Assembly: GCF_014898055.3 (NCBI RefSeq)
Contig: NW_023604295.1
Span: 93,945,591-94,009,590 of the forward strand
Length of the DNA: 64,000 bases
Reading direction: 5' to 3'
Origin: Talpa occidentalis
Lineage: Eukaryota; Chordata; Mammalia; Eulipotyphla; Talpidae
The translations under genes and the position numbers were made by a program. This document shows, in pieces, positions 23,351 to 35,576 of the stretch (position 1 is the first letter of the stretch; every line of letters starts with the position of its first letter). The notes under the pieces were generated by a model that was not told where the DNA came from, searched no databases, and was given only the letters and a program-made list of their open reading frames with translations.

Positions 23351-24010
23351 TTATGATACTGCCAGGGCTATGGGGAAAAAGGGTCGTGGCAATACTTAGA
23401 GGACCAGGAGACACTTCAAACTTGATCTCTGTAGGGTAAGGTAAAAGTATCAGGCATTTCTGCCCTCCCGCCATTAGGATAGATGACGGAACCCTGCGGT
23501 CCCGAATGCATGCCTCATGGTGGGCACCTGGAGTAGGGTGTGGGCATAGGTAGATGGGATTCACCTGGGCTGAGACTGGGCTTTTAAGGGTGGTGTCGCG
23601 GGGACGCCAGCAGAAGCAGAGAAGCAGAGAAGCAGAAGCAGAACCACGAGAGAACAGAGCAGCAGAGATCACCAGAGAGCCCAGACAGAGTGAAGACTTG
23701 CTGGGGGCTCCGAGGCCTGCCAGCCTCCCGGCCCCCCAGCATCCCTGCCCTGATTTACCATGTACCTGGTAAATCCCAATTAAAGCCTGAAAAGCCACCG
23801 AGGGTTCCAGGACTCTCTAGGACTCCTTCTTTACCCGGTCTGCTGGGATCATAGAGAACCTGCCCTGTGCCCATTCCTGCCCTTACAATCTCCTATATTT
23901 TTTTTCAAAGAAGGGAGGCAGGCAGAGGTCTGGGAGAAGGCATTCCAGGCAGAGTGCGGGGTGTGCAGGAGGCCAGCTGCAAGGTGGAGCTTCATTTCTG
24001 CCTGTTGTGT
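23100..24010 (+). mobile_element. Ancient dispersed repeat interrupted by a solo LTR
   Basis: 'tggagcttacagtgtaatga' near 23154 and 'gaaggcattccaggcagagt' near 23936 are two parts of one old mammalian repeat, separated by the LTR at 23430-23887. Related sequence may continue at 24370-24800. Confidence 0.45.
23430..23887 (+). mobile_element. Solo LTR, family B, sense (458 bp)
   Basis: Starts TGTAGGG, ends CCTTACA, and is flanked by the perfect 5-base duplication atctc (23425-23429 and 23888-23892). Closely similar to 48625-49037. An ATTAAA signal lies near 23779, and an (AGAAGC)n-like run lies near 23608-23640. No internal proviral sequence is present. The 156-codon minus-strand frame over it is incidental. 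Confidence 0.9.
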
Positions 24011-24369
24011 GTCTAGCACAAGCTGACAACAGGGCAGGTTCGCTGTGGATTTGGCAGATGGGTAAACAGAGTCCCAGAACCCTCTGTGGATTTTTAAAGG
24101 TTTTTAATGTTCTCTTGGGGAACCGGGTACGCAGGCACACCAGGCAGGGGGGCTGCATGCAAGGAGGCAAGTGTGGGCCAGGAGCCAGGAGGCTAGCTAG
24201 CCTCCCAACCCCTGGCGAATCTTCCTGCTCTTTCTCTGGCATTCACTCCTCAGAATGGTCCTCCTGTAGTCCTGTCTCAGAGTGACACCGCCTGATAGCC
24301 CTGGCACCGGGCACAGGTGCCCACACTTACACACGTGCACACCTATGCTCTCTGGACGTGTCCATGTCC

Positions 24370-24800
24370 CTTGGCCTTTAGTTGGTCATATAAGTGGCAG
24401 GAAGACATAAAAAAGCCTGATTTTTAACTTCACTCACTCTACAGTTGGGGAATCCAAAGTCTGGATGGGAAGCAGTAGGAGAAAAAGAGGGTGAAGGGGA
24501 GATTCAGTCCAGGCACTTGAGAATCAAGTATTCTGGAGTGTGGAGGTGACACAGTAGAGTGCATGTTGCTAAGTGGGAGATATGCACATTTGAAAGTCAT
24601 TTGGACTAGAATAGGAAAATGGATGGGGGAAGTTCCAGGCAAGAGAAGAGCAGCTAGAAGGTGATGGTAATGAAAACCTGGAGACTACATGGTTGGATTT
24701 GAGAGCCAATTGGGAGATGGAACGGATGAGCTGTGACTCTGGATCAGGCTTAGAGAAATAAAAGCCATCACAGGTGACTAGCAATTTTCTGACTTCAACC
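24370..24800. mobile_element. Possible further ancient repeat sequence
   Basis: Purine-rich sequence with 'gagactacatggttggattt' and 'ggatcaggcttagagaaata', similar in style to the dispersed repeat at 15530-16450. Weak evidence. Confidence 0.25.
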
Positions 24801-25039
24801 ATAATGTAATCTGGATGTGACTGTCAGCTGCCCTCTTCCATCCTTGTTGCCTATTTCCTACTAGACTTAACCCCTTGGTTATAATGCCCTCACTTTTAGT
24901 GAAGGCATTAACTAAAAGTCAACAACTATACTGCCAAAGAAATCACCAAGTTAATGAAAAGATTTATAAAATGCATAGTCTATCATTGACAAAGAGGGAG
25001 TAGAAATAACAAAGCTTATAACAAGAGCTAACTTTCTTT

Positions 25040-25205
25040 GGGTGCATATTTGACATTCTTGGCCTTGACCTAACCGTTCTGCGTTTATTATCTCATGTAA
25101 TCTTCACAACAAAGAGTAGATATAAAGACTTCTATTTCTCCATTTCATAAAAGAGAAACTTGAGATTTAGATTGTTTAAAGGACTACTCCAGGAGGTAAC
25201 TGACT
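25040..25205 (-). mobile_element. MIR SINE, antisense
   Basis: 'tattatctcatgtaatcttc', 'ctccatttcataaaagagaa' match the reverse-complement MIR core. The remainder of 24800-26220 holds nothing I recognise. Confidence 0.65.
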
Positions 25206-26221
25206 CCAGAACTTTGTACAATAAACTTACTCTTGCAACTTGAATTGTGACCTTGGACCTTCAGCTGCTGCACCTAGCATTTTTTAGAAATTCAGAGTCT
25301 CAGACCTCTTCCCAGATTTCCTGAATCCTAATTTGCACTAGCAAGTCCCAGATAACAAACTCTGTCTCACTTCCAAACTGGTAGAGATTTAATATATCTC
25401 ACTTAGGAAATAGTAAGAATAGACTATAGAAATCGAGATAATTTTAACAGGCACTTAATCCATATTATCCAGGCATCATTGAAACTAAACCAAATCAATT
25501 AATTTTATAATTTATTTCCACACAATTTATATAGCAATCTGTGTCTGTGCATGTGTCTGAGGAAAATACTGTATGTGCATTATGTAGAAGATAATTAGTA
25601 GTACTCTGTGAGTCAGACACACAGATCATCACAGTAAGTAATGTCCAAAGTTCTGGTCTGAGGAGTTTAGCACTACCAGAGTGGAGGTGCTCAGTCTGAT
25701 TTAGCAATTACACTTTGATGTCATTAAAATGAAATGGCCCCAATAAAAGAAATAGAAGTCAATCTTAACTACAGCTCTCAAAAACTTTATTGCTCTATTT
25801 CACCCTTACTTACTAATTCACCCTGTGAGAGAGTTAGCTATAAAGGCTTCCAAAGGCAAGTTACATTATCAACAGAACCATGAATATGAATAATGGCTTC
25901 TTGTTTTAGTGACCATGAGCAAGTGTGATCTTGAAGGTCATTGCTACTGGATGATTGGTGTCTACAAGCTATATTTCCATATGATTCTTGATCATTTGCT
26001 CTGGTTGCATCTCCTTCCTTCAAAATGTGTAGCGTGTGACTCCAACATCTGAATGAATCCGTATTTACTGGCTTTTTCTTGGAAATTTTATTCTAGGTTT
26101 TGTGACATAGATTACTCAATATTCTCAGCTTGTGGTGAGATACTAGGTCACTTTTCCCCTCCTTCAAATAAGTTCTGCAAAGGTGAGAAATACTGACTCT
26201 AAGGTGACAATGGTTTGAATT

Positions 26222-26345
26222 TATTGAACATTTACTTGATGTCAGTTACTGCCACACACTTTATATGCACTAAGTTCATTCATTTCCCCAATCTCCCGCT
26301 TAGAGATTCTTCTCACCGTAAGAATAAAAATTATCTCCATGATAA
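26222..26345 (-). mobile_element. MIR-like fragment, antisense
   Basis: 'ttgaacatttacttgatgtc', 'cacactttatatgcactaag' follow the reverse 3' half of MIR at low similarity. Confidence 0.45.
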
Positions 26346-26964
26346 AATTTTCCCCAGTTTTCTTCATTAAAACAATTTTTAATTTGTCTTTAGAATGCCA
26401 AAGAATTTAAGAAAACATTTTATATCCTTATTTATAAAATAGACTCCTGCTGACCATTTTGCTGATTCTCATCAGAAACTTAGGGCACTTAGAAAAAGAA
26501 TGTCCTTGAAGATGAAGTGTGAAACCTACTGCTTTTGTATAACTTGGCATTCAGTTATTGGGTTCTTCTCTATCCAAGTGAATCTATGGTCTCTGACATA
26601 CATAGTTAAGTTGCTTACATTATTTCAAAGCTATTGCTTTAAATTTAGCAAAAAGGCACCTATTCTAAGTTATAAGTTTAAGATCGCCACAGAAATCAAT
26701 AACCTGATTAGTTAACATGTTATCCACTGCACTTCAGAGGGCTAAATACAATTACAATCTTATTCTGGAAGAGAAAATTAAAAGTATAGGTTAAGGTGAA
26801 CATTATCCTTTAAGAATGTAAAGTAAATGGAGACTGATTTGAAAGGTTGTAAGTGGTATTGTGGGCAGCACATGATTTAGGGAAGAATTGCACTTCAAAA
26901 TGGCCTGTTTAAACACAAAGGATATGTTAATGATAGACATGGAAGCAAACATGTACTATTTTCA

Positions 26965-27115
26965 TAGCTATTTTACATTCTTCACAGAGTGTTTTCACAG
27001 AGGTTCTTACATTTGTATTTTTCAATGACCATATTAAATAGACAGGGGCAAAATTTATCCACTTTTATGAAAAAGAAAACTGAGTACTAGAGACGTTAAA
27101 TTACTTTCTAAAATA
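26965..27115 (-). mobile_element. MIR SINE, antisense
   Basis: 'gaggttcttacatttgtatt', 'ccacttttatgaaaaagaaa' and 'actgagtactagagacgtta' follow the reverse MIR core. Confidence 0.5.
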
Positions 27116-27273
27116 TTTTACATGAGTATTGGTCACTATTGGTCAAAACTGGAAATAATAGCTGTTCTGTTCATACTTGGTTAAGGGTATACCCTACCTT
27201 TAAAACCCAATCTCCTGTTAATCTCTGGATACAAGTTTGAGATTTTTGATAGACATGGTAAATAATAACAGAT

Positions 27274-27549
27274 TTATATTTTTAAAGATTTATTTTTATT
27301 TATGCATACAAGAACGGGGGTATAGGCCAGAGGTGTGGGGATGGTGAGAGAATTCACCAGAGACAGAATGGGGAACAGAACAGGTAGATTGACTGAAATA
27401 CACTGCTGAGGGGAGCAGCGGGCAAGTCAGGAGAGGTCTGCTGCGCCATGTGGGTCACCCCCCTGACCGGGGATTGAACTCCTGCTGCAGTGGCTGGGGA
27501 TAGCTTCATAGCGCTGTGTCTTAACCCCTTGCGCCACCAGGGAGGCCCC
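27274..27549 (-). mobile_element. tRNA-derived SINE, older subtype
   Basis: Flanked by the duplication aataacagat (27264-27273 and 27550-27559). Head GGGGCCTCCCTGGTGGCGCA, tail with AAATAAATCTTTAAAAA-like end. Confidence 0.9.
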
Positions 27550-27559
27550 AATAACAGAT

Positions 27560-30217
27560 ATTATATGTACTTCTACAGACATTAAAATACACAGAACTTC
27601 AAATTTTCATGATTTTTTTTACATCTTCTAATTACCCAGTAAGCCAACTCAGTATGAGATTTCCCCCTAGATATTCCTATGCCAGATCCAGAAATGAATT
27701 TAAATCCAGGAAAATTGTTTAGGCCACTAGATATATAACTTCAAGTCCTTGCAAGAGTCCAAAATGGGTAATAATGCTGTCTCACAGAGGTCTGAGAGCT
27801 GTATTTAGGTAATCTCTAGAGGAAATTACATACACAGCATAAAAGTCACCAGCATTAACTCACTCAATTGCTGTCTAAATTATACTTTTCAGGAGCAAAG
27901 TCTCTAATCTTTCCTTAGACTCAACTTATCTATTACTTCCACTGATGTGCAGTTTAGCTTGGCTCCCTCTAATGAATAACTTTTTGTAAGGAAATTGGTT
28001 TTCCTGTTAGGAAAAAAAAGTGCAAAAGTCTCCCTAAAGGTACTTTTACTTTTCCCTTCTAAATTTAACTAATTTTCCATATATCCAATTAGGAAAATTG
28101 AGCTATTTCAAGAGACATTTTCTTACATTATTGCCAGATGATTTTTCAAAACTTTTTTTTCTTTCCTAGTTGGATAAGGTTATGAGGGACATACGTGGGT
28201 ATTGTCATATATTCCAAAAGTCATTCTCTGCTTCTGTTCTTCCTATGATTAAGAATTTTCACAATCGGTAATAGTTATAAGATTTCTCTTTGAAAATCCC
28301 ACTAGATAAATCTTGAATTGATCATAGCTATTTAGATACTCTGAAACATATTTCAGTAGTGTTAAATTTCTTCAGATGATAGTTATGAGAATATATACAG
28401 TTTTATTGCAACCTTGCTGTGAGAAAAAAGACCAGAAGCACCTGCTACCGGAAAGTGTCTTGTGAAAACCAGTGCGGGTCTGTGAAGCGAGTGCTGGTGG
28501 ATTAGGAGGAAGAAATACAAAAAACTGAGAGTATGGAGTTAGAAATAATCACAGTGATTTAAGAGAGTCATTTTATGTCTGTTGAAATTAATAATAAATC
28601 ATCTGTACAATGTCAAAATATCACTTATTGAACATTTCACTTTTGCATTTTACAAAAATATCATTGGCAATAGCTTGGAAATAATAATCATAATGATAAT
28701 AGCAACTAATTAATGACCCCTCACCACACAAAGTTTGAGAAGTAGTGCCCAAGGAGGTCAATTTAAAGATATTCTCAATGTAGACGCATTTCGTCTAGGA
28801 AAAGAAAATGGTTAGAAATTCAACTTTAAGTTATAGTTTTGAAGACAGTTCACTAGGTGGATAAATCTTAATTTCATTATTTTCAGAATAAATCTTAATT
28901 TCATTAGGAAATTTCTGAAACATATTTAAATGATTGCATTTCTTTCCCTGAAGATTTTTGATAACAGATGATTCTGACTCACATAAATTTTAATTGAATT
29001 ATTTTTCCATAGGCGTGAGGAAGAAGAGAGAAGCAGTTCAGTGATATACTTAGAATCTGCATTAACTACATTTCTCCCTGCCTTAAGCTTTCCATAGTGG
29101 ATAAGTTGATGAGCTGAGCTTTTAGTAAGTCTGGTTGTTCATCTAGAAATGCTGGTTTCTAGAGAGGGTCCTGTAGAACTGAACTTCAGTTATGATCTCT
29201 GGGATGGATAGGTCAACACTAGCCTAGTATTTGTGTGAATGAATCGGTTTCAGGAAGAGTTCACAAAAAAGTCCATTAATAACTTTCATGATATCTTCCC
29301 CCCAAAAACTGAATCAATGTACCTTTCATCAAAGAGGCATTCCATTCCTGAACTCTGTGAGTACATTACTTCCCTAAAAGATAATTTTTTATATTCAAAA
29401 ATATAATTTTAGTACTCCATTAAGTAAGCTTGTCAAATTCTTATATATATGGGAAGTGTTCAAATATTGAAATTTTTTCTCAAAAACCAAACATCTATAG
29501 AGATAGATTTTCCTTAGTTGAAGCAACATTCCTACCATGATTATTTCAAATTTATTCATGTCTAAGGGGAAGTACCATACTACACTGGGGCACTATTTCT
29601 GATTGAAAAGAATTCTGACCTAGAAAAATAACCCATCTTTATAAGTTGTCTCAAGTTTTAGAAGATCTTCTAATAATATTTGACTCTTTTTGGTCTCATT
29701 GACTTGAATTTTTGTTCTAATTGAATCATTTATGAAAATCCATGAGTCTAGAGAAGTTATATAAATGGACTTTATTTTAAATGCCACATTGGCTGCTCGC
29801 TCCTTTTTTAAAAAAGGAGAAAATAGTACAAATTATATTCATTAGAATGAAAAAGTTGACCTTCTAATGGCTTAGAGTTTGTTTTCATCACTTGCCTTGG
29901 TGTTCATATTTCCTTTTTACTCACTTTATCCAAGTCTACTAAGTTACTATGGAGAACATCCCATTACTGGGGGGAGCTGGATTTAGCAAAATTTGTTTTG
30001 AATAGGCACAGAAAAATTCTACCACTCACCCAAAGATTGAGAGGGCTATTAATTATGACCTTCATACCTATTCCTTCCAAAGGAGAGAAATAATACATAG
30101 TTTGCTATTATATGTATTAAAACTCTTGTCAAACTACGAGGATTTTAAATAAATCCACCTTTTGAGAAAGCAAAATAGAATAGTAAATTAATAATAAAAA
30201 TGCAGTGCTTTAGATTT
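27560..30217. other. Intron sequence, nothing recognised
   Basis: About 2.7 kb of AT-rich intron without a repeat or reading frame I can identify. It is the longest stretch of apparently unique sequence in this half of the window. Confidence 0.6.
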
Positions 30218-30233
30218 AAAGAACATACATTTA

Positions 30234-30499
30234 GGGCCTCCCCTGTGGTGCAGGCGGTTGAGTGCTGGGCTGCGAAGCTGTCCCCAGCCTCTGCAGCTCT
30301 GCTTCGATCCCCAGCCGCCGGGCGAGGGTCCCACATGGCGCAGACCTCTCCTGCAGCGCCTGCTGCTCCCCTCAGCAGTATATTTCATCAGTCTGCTTGT
30401 TCTGCTCCCCGCTCTGGCTCTGGTGAATTCTCTCACCTTCCTGTGCTTCTGACTGTACCCAGTGCTTGTATAAATAAATAAATAAATCTTAAAAAATAT
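30234..30499 (+). mobile_element. tRNA-derived SINE, young subtype, sense
   Basis: Head GGGCCTCCCCTGTGGTGCAG, B-box-like 'cttcgatcccc', tail aataaataaataaatcttaa. Flanked by a perfect 16-base duplication aaagaacatacattta at 30218-30233 and 30500-30515. Confidence 0.95.
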
Positions 30500-30500
30500 A

Positions 30501-30570
30501 AAGAACATACATTTAAAATTTGAACACACATTAAAATTTGAAATTGAAGCACATACATTTAAAATTTGAC
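30501..30570 (+). repeat. Local imperfect repeats after the SINE
   Basis: The word acatacatttaaaatttga (or acacattaaaatttga) occurs three times in 70 bases directly after the SINE's right duplication. Confidence 0.8.
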
Positions 30571-30571
30571 T

Positions 30572-32030
30572 TTATTTAGAATATAATAAGGCTACATTTC
30601 TTCATTTCTTCAATAGCCCAAGGATTTGCATGTAAACTAGGTTCAGAGCACAAAACAAATCAATAAGCTACCCCCATGCTTTTTAGCCACTAACACCCAC
30701 AAAGTGTTAAGTGCTGAAACCAGGGTTTAGCAGCATTTAAGAGCACCACAGTGTGCTATTGTAAGTTGAAATTTCAAGATCATTTTGAAGTTGCAGTATC
30801 TGCCCTTTGAAAAGAAAAGCTGAAACTCTAAAAAAGGTTTGTTTCAGTGAACAGATGTGAAAAGTCATTTTGGCAAATTATTTGCAGATTTCAGACTCAG
30901 GCAAATCTTCAACCTGTGAAGAATGGAGTGTGGATTATATAAAAATGGATGTTAAACAGAAGGGGGCAGCTATCACCACCTCGGAAGCTGAAACTACATT
31001 CCAAAATCAGCAGAACGAAGAAATTATACACAGTAAAGGATACACCAACTGTAGCTCAGCAGCCATTGGCTTCTATAGTGCGCCCTCTGGTGGGAAAAAT
31101 AATAAATCACACTTTTAACAGGAACTGACTTCGCAAGGTTAGTTTCTTATTTCTGGGCTTCAGGTGTAATCCAACTTTAGCTTAAGGGAAATACATGATA
31201 ACTCTTTGAGGCAGAGTCACCTTAGGTATCAACTAATCCAGCCTCCCAAATTACCTGGAGATAATAAATGATTTAGTCAGGCTTGGAAGAAGGGAACCAT
31301 TTATTATTCAGTTCTTCAGTGTCCCAAGGAAAATATTAATTATTAAATACCTCTTAAATATTATATATAAGCATCATTTCACTTAACCTCATTATCTTAA
31401 CCTCATTATCTCTGAATTTAGCTCAATGTTTATCCTCTTCCTTGTTACTTAATGTCTTTCCAGTGATAAAAATCCCATCTCCAGTCTATTCAAATGTACA
31501 TGTTCAGGATTTAAATATCATTTGCTTCCTGTTACCTTTCAGGAAGCAACCTATGAAGGGCCAGGCCTGCAGGGGTGAGGGCTGGGATGTGAGGTTGCTG
31601 AGGCTTCTGAGACCAGCGACTGAGACTGTGGCCTTCACGAAGTCATCAGTAGGACTGGGAAATCCAGCTCCAGGCCACATGTCTGGAATAAGATTCACGA
31701 CATAAGAGCTACAATAGCACTGTGAAGCCCACCAGAAAGTCGAGGAGAAAATGAACCTGGGAGGCTAGTGAGTGGAGGTTGACAGCGTCCCAAGTGCAAG
31801 GTGGGACAGAAGTTGGGCATTTTCACCCCACCTTGGGGTGGGCTTGTCCACATATGCTAGGTCAATTTCAAAGGCTCAGAGTGGGCAAATATGTGTAGAA
31901 TATGATCATTTTTTTGAATTAGAAAATGTTGCAACAGCATGTAGTTCAACTTTTGTTTTTGAAAAAAATATTTTTTCTACTTTACAATGTAATATATAAT
32001 GCACATTATATGAACATAATATCAATATCT
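30572..32030. other. Intron sequence, nothing recognised
   Basis: No repeat family recognised. An 82-codon frame at 30870-31118 follows an ag, but it has no recognisable domain and is not part of NHE9. Confidence 0.5.
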
Positions 32031-32034
32031 AGTG

Positions 32035-32260
32035 CCTGTAGGTCACCTTTTATGTATTTTGTCTCAAGCACTTCATATATCTTAACTCATTCCATCACTG
32101 CACACACCCCAGGAAGCCAGTAGTGTTGTCCACTGTTTGCTCATGAGGAGACTGTAGCCCAGAGAGAAAAAGTACCATGTCAAAGTCATGTGGCCATAAG
32201 TGTGAGGAGCCGGGTTCAAACCCAGTCTACCTAACTTCAACCTGTACTCCAACCCAGTAC
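32035..32260 (-). mobile_element. MIR SINE, antisense
   Basis: 'tatatcttaactcattccat', 'catgaggagactgtagccca' and 'gaggagccgggttcaaac' span the reverse MIR core and its tRNA-related part. Confidence 0.7.
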
Positions 32261-32529
32261 TCCATCACCACATAAAGTCAGGGAGCATAATAATAAATCA
32301 AGCATTTATGCACTTAGCTCAACTTAAAAAATACAAGGCATCACAGGTACTGGTAAACACCAGTGAAATAACCCACCTCCCCATGCTCCCCCCTCCCAGA
32401 CACACACACACATACACCTTTCCAGTAAGGAAAGAACATTCCTTCCCCTGGTCACTACAGGGTTTTGTTCTCATCCGCCTTTACAATCCAGATCTGTTAT
32501 GTGCTCTCCTTGCTTCGTCGGATGGTGGT

Positions 32530-33165
32530 TTTGTTTTGGACTGCAGGTTTGTAACCCTCTAAAATTAACGTGCTGGGGCTCCCTGGTGGCTCAGGGGTTA
32601 AAGACAGCGTTAAAGATCAAGCTATGACCAGCCATCGCAACAAGAGTTCGATCCCCATCCTTGCCAGAGAGCAACCCACATGGTGCAGCAGACCTTTCCT
32701 GCTTCGCCTGCTGCTCCCCTCAGCAGTGTATTTCAGTCAATCTGCCTGTTCTGCTCCCCACTCTGTCTCTGGTGAATCCTCTCACCACCAACCCCCACAC
32801 CTGTGGCCTGTACCCCAGTTCTAGTGTGCATAAATAAATAAATCTTTAAAAAATAAAAAATAAATAAAATCAAGGTCCTGAAGCCTTTCTCCCAATGTGA
32901 TTGTATTTGAAGGTCGGGTCTTTGGGAGATAATCAAATTTAGATGAGGCAAGGCATTAGTCTAATTCCATAATGGAATTAATCTTCTTATAAGAAGAGGA
33001 AGACAGACAACCAGCACTCTCTCACTCTCTCTCTACCATGTGGGGACAAAGAAAGAAGGGGGCCCAGTGGGCAAGCCCAAAAGAGGATTCTCACAAGGAA
33101 TTGAATATGCCAGCACCTTGATCTTGGATTTCCCCGTCTAGAATGTGAGCTGTCTATTATAGAAG
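32530..33165 (+). mobile_element. MLT1-like (ERVL-MaLR) LTR split by a SINE
   Basis: The left part 'gtaaccctctaaaattaac' (32551-32569) and the right part from about 32870 follow the MLT1 consensus: 'tcccaatgtgattgtatttg', 'tctttgggagataatcaa', 'cttcttataagaagagg', 'ctaccatgtggggacaaag', 'gccagcaccttgatcttgg'. The SINE at 32575 interrupts it. Confidence 0.7.
32575..32868 (+). mobile_element. tRNA-derived SINE, older subtype, sense
   Basis: Head GGGGCTCCCTGGTGGCTCAG, B-box-like 'gagttcgatcccc', tail aaataaataaatctttaaaa. The flanking duplication is weak (aaaattaacg against aaaatcaagg). Inserted in an MLT1-like LTR. Confidence 0.9.
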
Positions 33166-33334
33166 CAGCGAGGGCATGGTAGCAGTGTCAGCTGGAATAT
33201 AGCATAATGTGAACTTGGTATCAAAGCTCCAAGGAGAACATCACAGGCGAGGGCCTTCTACAAACTTTTTCATCTGCTCTTCAACACTTTGAAATCTAAA
33301 AAAATGACTTAAAATTTTCATAAGCATTTCTCTC

Positions 33335-33485
33335 ATTGTGTATAAGACTTTGAACATCTTTTAAATTTGCTTAAAAGCCACTTATTAATCCTTTTGGTGT
33401 ATGAACTTCATTATCTTCCATTTATTTTGGTTTTATCCTTCTAAATTATAAGAACTCTATGCATAGAAGGCATTAGTCCATTGTG
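33335..33485 (-). mobile_element. L1 fragment, antisense (short)
   Basis: 'tttgaacatcttttaaattt', 'gcttaaaagccacttatta' resemble antisense L1 sequence ('gagcatcttttcatatgttt' region). The rest of 33485-34640 is not recognised. Confidence 0.35.
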
Positions 33486-34639
33486 ATAGCACTTGCAAAC
33501 ATTTGTTCTACTTTGTCATTTGTTTATGGTGAAGATTTTTGGGGGAAATATCTTTTTTCATTAAGTGATGTTATTAATATATTTTGGAGGGTTTACATTT
33601 GTCTTATTAATGCCTTGCCAGTCTTAATTTTATTAGACATTTTTCCTTTGTTTTCTTCAAGTGTTTTCATTCTGTTTGTGTTTGGATTAGTCATTTGGTC
33701 TATCTCCAGCTTCTGGTGGAAGAGTTGTGTCCTGAGGCTCTAACCTGAGAGAATTCATGTATTTTTGAGGTGAATCCCTGCTGTTGAAGAAAATGACATG
33801 TTGCAAGTAGTTTATTATGAATGACAAAGTATCATTGAGAGAACATTATGTATGCTCTCTAAGTAGTTAGAATGAATTCGGACTATCCATGTACATTCAA
33901 ACCTTCTTTTAAAGCAAGGAAAGGAGGCCACCACTGCAGTGAGCTCCCTGGGGATTCCATTCACCCCTTGGACTATCTTTTCTCTGCTCCCAAATGAGTG
34001 TAGACAGCATGTAAACATCCATCCTTTGCAAGAAACAGGTTTTGAATTACAGCCAGAGCACACACTCTTATTTATCTATCACAGACTGTGGTTTTTTTTT
34101 TTTTTTGGTTTTTTTTTTTTACTTTTCCCTGGAATACTACCATTTCAGGTCAGTGTTGACCTAATTTGCTGCTATATTTTTATGTTGGTATGTACTTTAT
34201 TTTCATCAGCTCAATGGAATTGCAAGTTAGCATAGCTTCCTGGAGACGTGGAGGCTACATAGCTACCCTTAGACAATAGCAAAAGAGTTATTTGGAATAG
34301 TTGTTTTCTGTGTTTTCTCCTGATTTTGCTTTTGTTTCCAAGAAATAGCTTAGGGACTGAAGAATAAAACATTAACAAGGCTGGGCTGGTCGCAGCAACC
34401 AAATTCAGTATGGGCTTGTTTTCATGAGTGTTAACATGAGTGAGGATTGTCTCATATCCACCAAGGGGAATAGAGTGTTTTTGGTCTCTGGGTACAGGAA
34501 AAGTCTAGAATGCAGAGCAGGGGCCAAAGCAAGTTCAGTTTCTAGTAAGGATTGAAGAAACCACTCCTGTATTTTTTAATATTGTAAAATACAATTTTAT
34601 TTTCATTTATTTTGGTAGCTCATTGCTTTATCACTAGTG

Positions 34640-35000
34640 GTAACAGTATTTACTATCTACTACGTGCTAGTTGCTAAGTATTTTTTTTAAATATTTATTT
34701 ATGCATACAAGAACTGGGGTACAGGCCAGAGGTGCGGGGGGTGAGAGGACTCACCAGAGACAGAGTGGGGAACAGAACAGGCAGATTGACCTAAACACAC
34801 TGCTGAGGGGAGCAGCGGGTGAGACAGGAGAGGTCTGCCTCGCCACTAGTTGCTAAGTATTTTATCATATGTTTTCTCCTTTAATCTGATAGCTCTATCA
34901 TGTCATTTCTTCTCACTCTAGAGATGAGGAAATGAGGCTTAGAAAAGTTAAATAATTTGACCAAGGTCACACAGACAGTAAATGGAGAACCTGAGTGTAT
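34640..35000 (-). mobile_element. MIR split by a truncated SINE
   Basis: 'ctatctactacgtgctagtt' on the left and 'gagatgaggaaatgaggctt', 'aaggtcacacagacag' on the right are MIR. The SINE and its duplication sit between. Confidence 0.75.
34686..34845 (-). mobile_element. 5'-truncated tRNA-derived SINE (160 bp)
   Basis: Contains the tail and body but stops at 'gtggcgaggcagacct' (minus strand), so the whole tRNA-like head with both promoter boxes is missing. A perfect 18-base duplication ctagttgctaagtatttt flanks it (34668-34685 and 34846-34863), so it is truncated at insertion rather than deleted later. Confidence 0.9.
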
Positions 35001-35299
35001 ACTTAACCACTAAACCATGCTTAACCCTTTATAAGATACTAAAAGACCTTATTATTTTTTTTAAGTCTTCATACTTCAATTCAAAATATTTTCTCAAACT
35101 GATATAAATATAAACATTTATACTAACTGCTTTTCAGAGATAGGAATCTAATCTTGGTTTACTAAAATAGTAAAACAGTATTAGTATGTTGCAATTGAAC
35201 ATTTTACCAAGAAATTCCATTTCCCTCATCACACATTTTGTTGAATGAACATTCATACGGCATTAATATACCATGTCATTCACTCCACAAATACTTTTA

Positions 35300-35576
35300 T
35301 TTGTTTATTTTTTTGAAGATTTATTTTATTCATACAAGTGCTGGGGTGCAGGCCAGATGTGCGGGAGGGTGAGAGGATTCACCAGAGACAGAGTGGAGAA
35401 CAGAACAGGCAGACTGACGAAATACACAGCTGAGGGGAGCAGCAGGCATGACAGGAGAGGTCTGCTGCACCATGTGGGATTCTTGCCGGCTGGCCGGGAT
35501 TGAACCCGCGCTGCAGAGGCTGTGGACAGCGTCACAGTGTGGCGCTCAACCACCCACGCCACCAGGGAGGACCTCA
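35300..35576 (-). mobile_element. tRNA-derived SINE
   Basis: Flanked by the 13-base duplication acaaatactttta (35287-35299 and 35577-35589). Full length, with B-box-like 'ggttcaatccc' on the minus strand. Confidence 0.9.

Noticed and set aside
23328..23798. 156-codon minus-strand frame
   Set aside because: Lies over a solo LTR, antisense to it, with no domain.
30870..31118. 82-codon frame preceded by 'tttgcag', considered as a possible exon
   Set aside because: No similarity to NHE9, no convincing donor at its end, and it ends in a stop. It is a chance frame.
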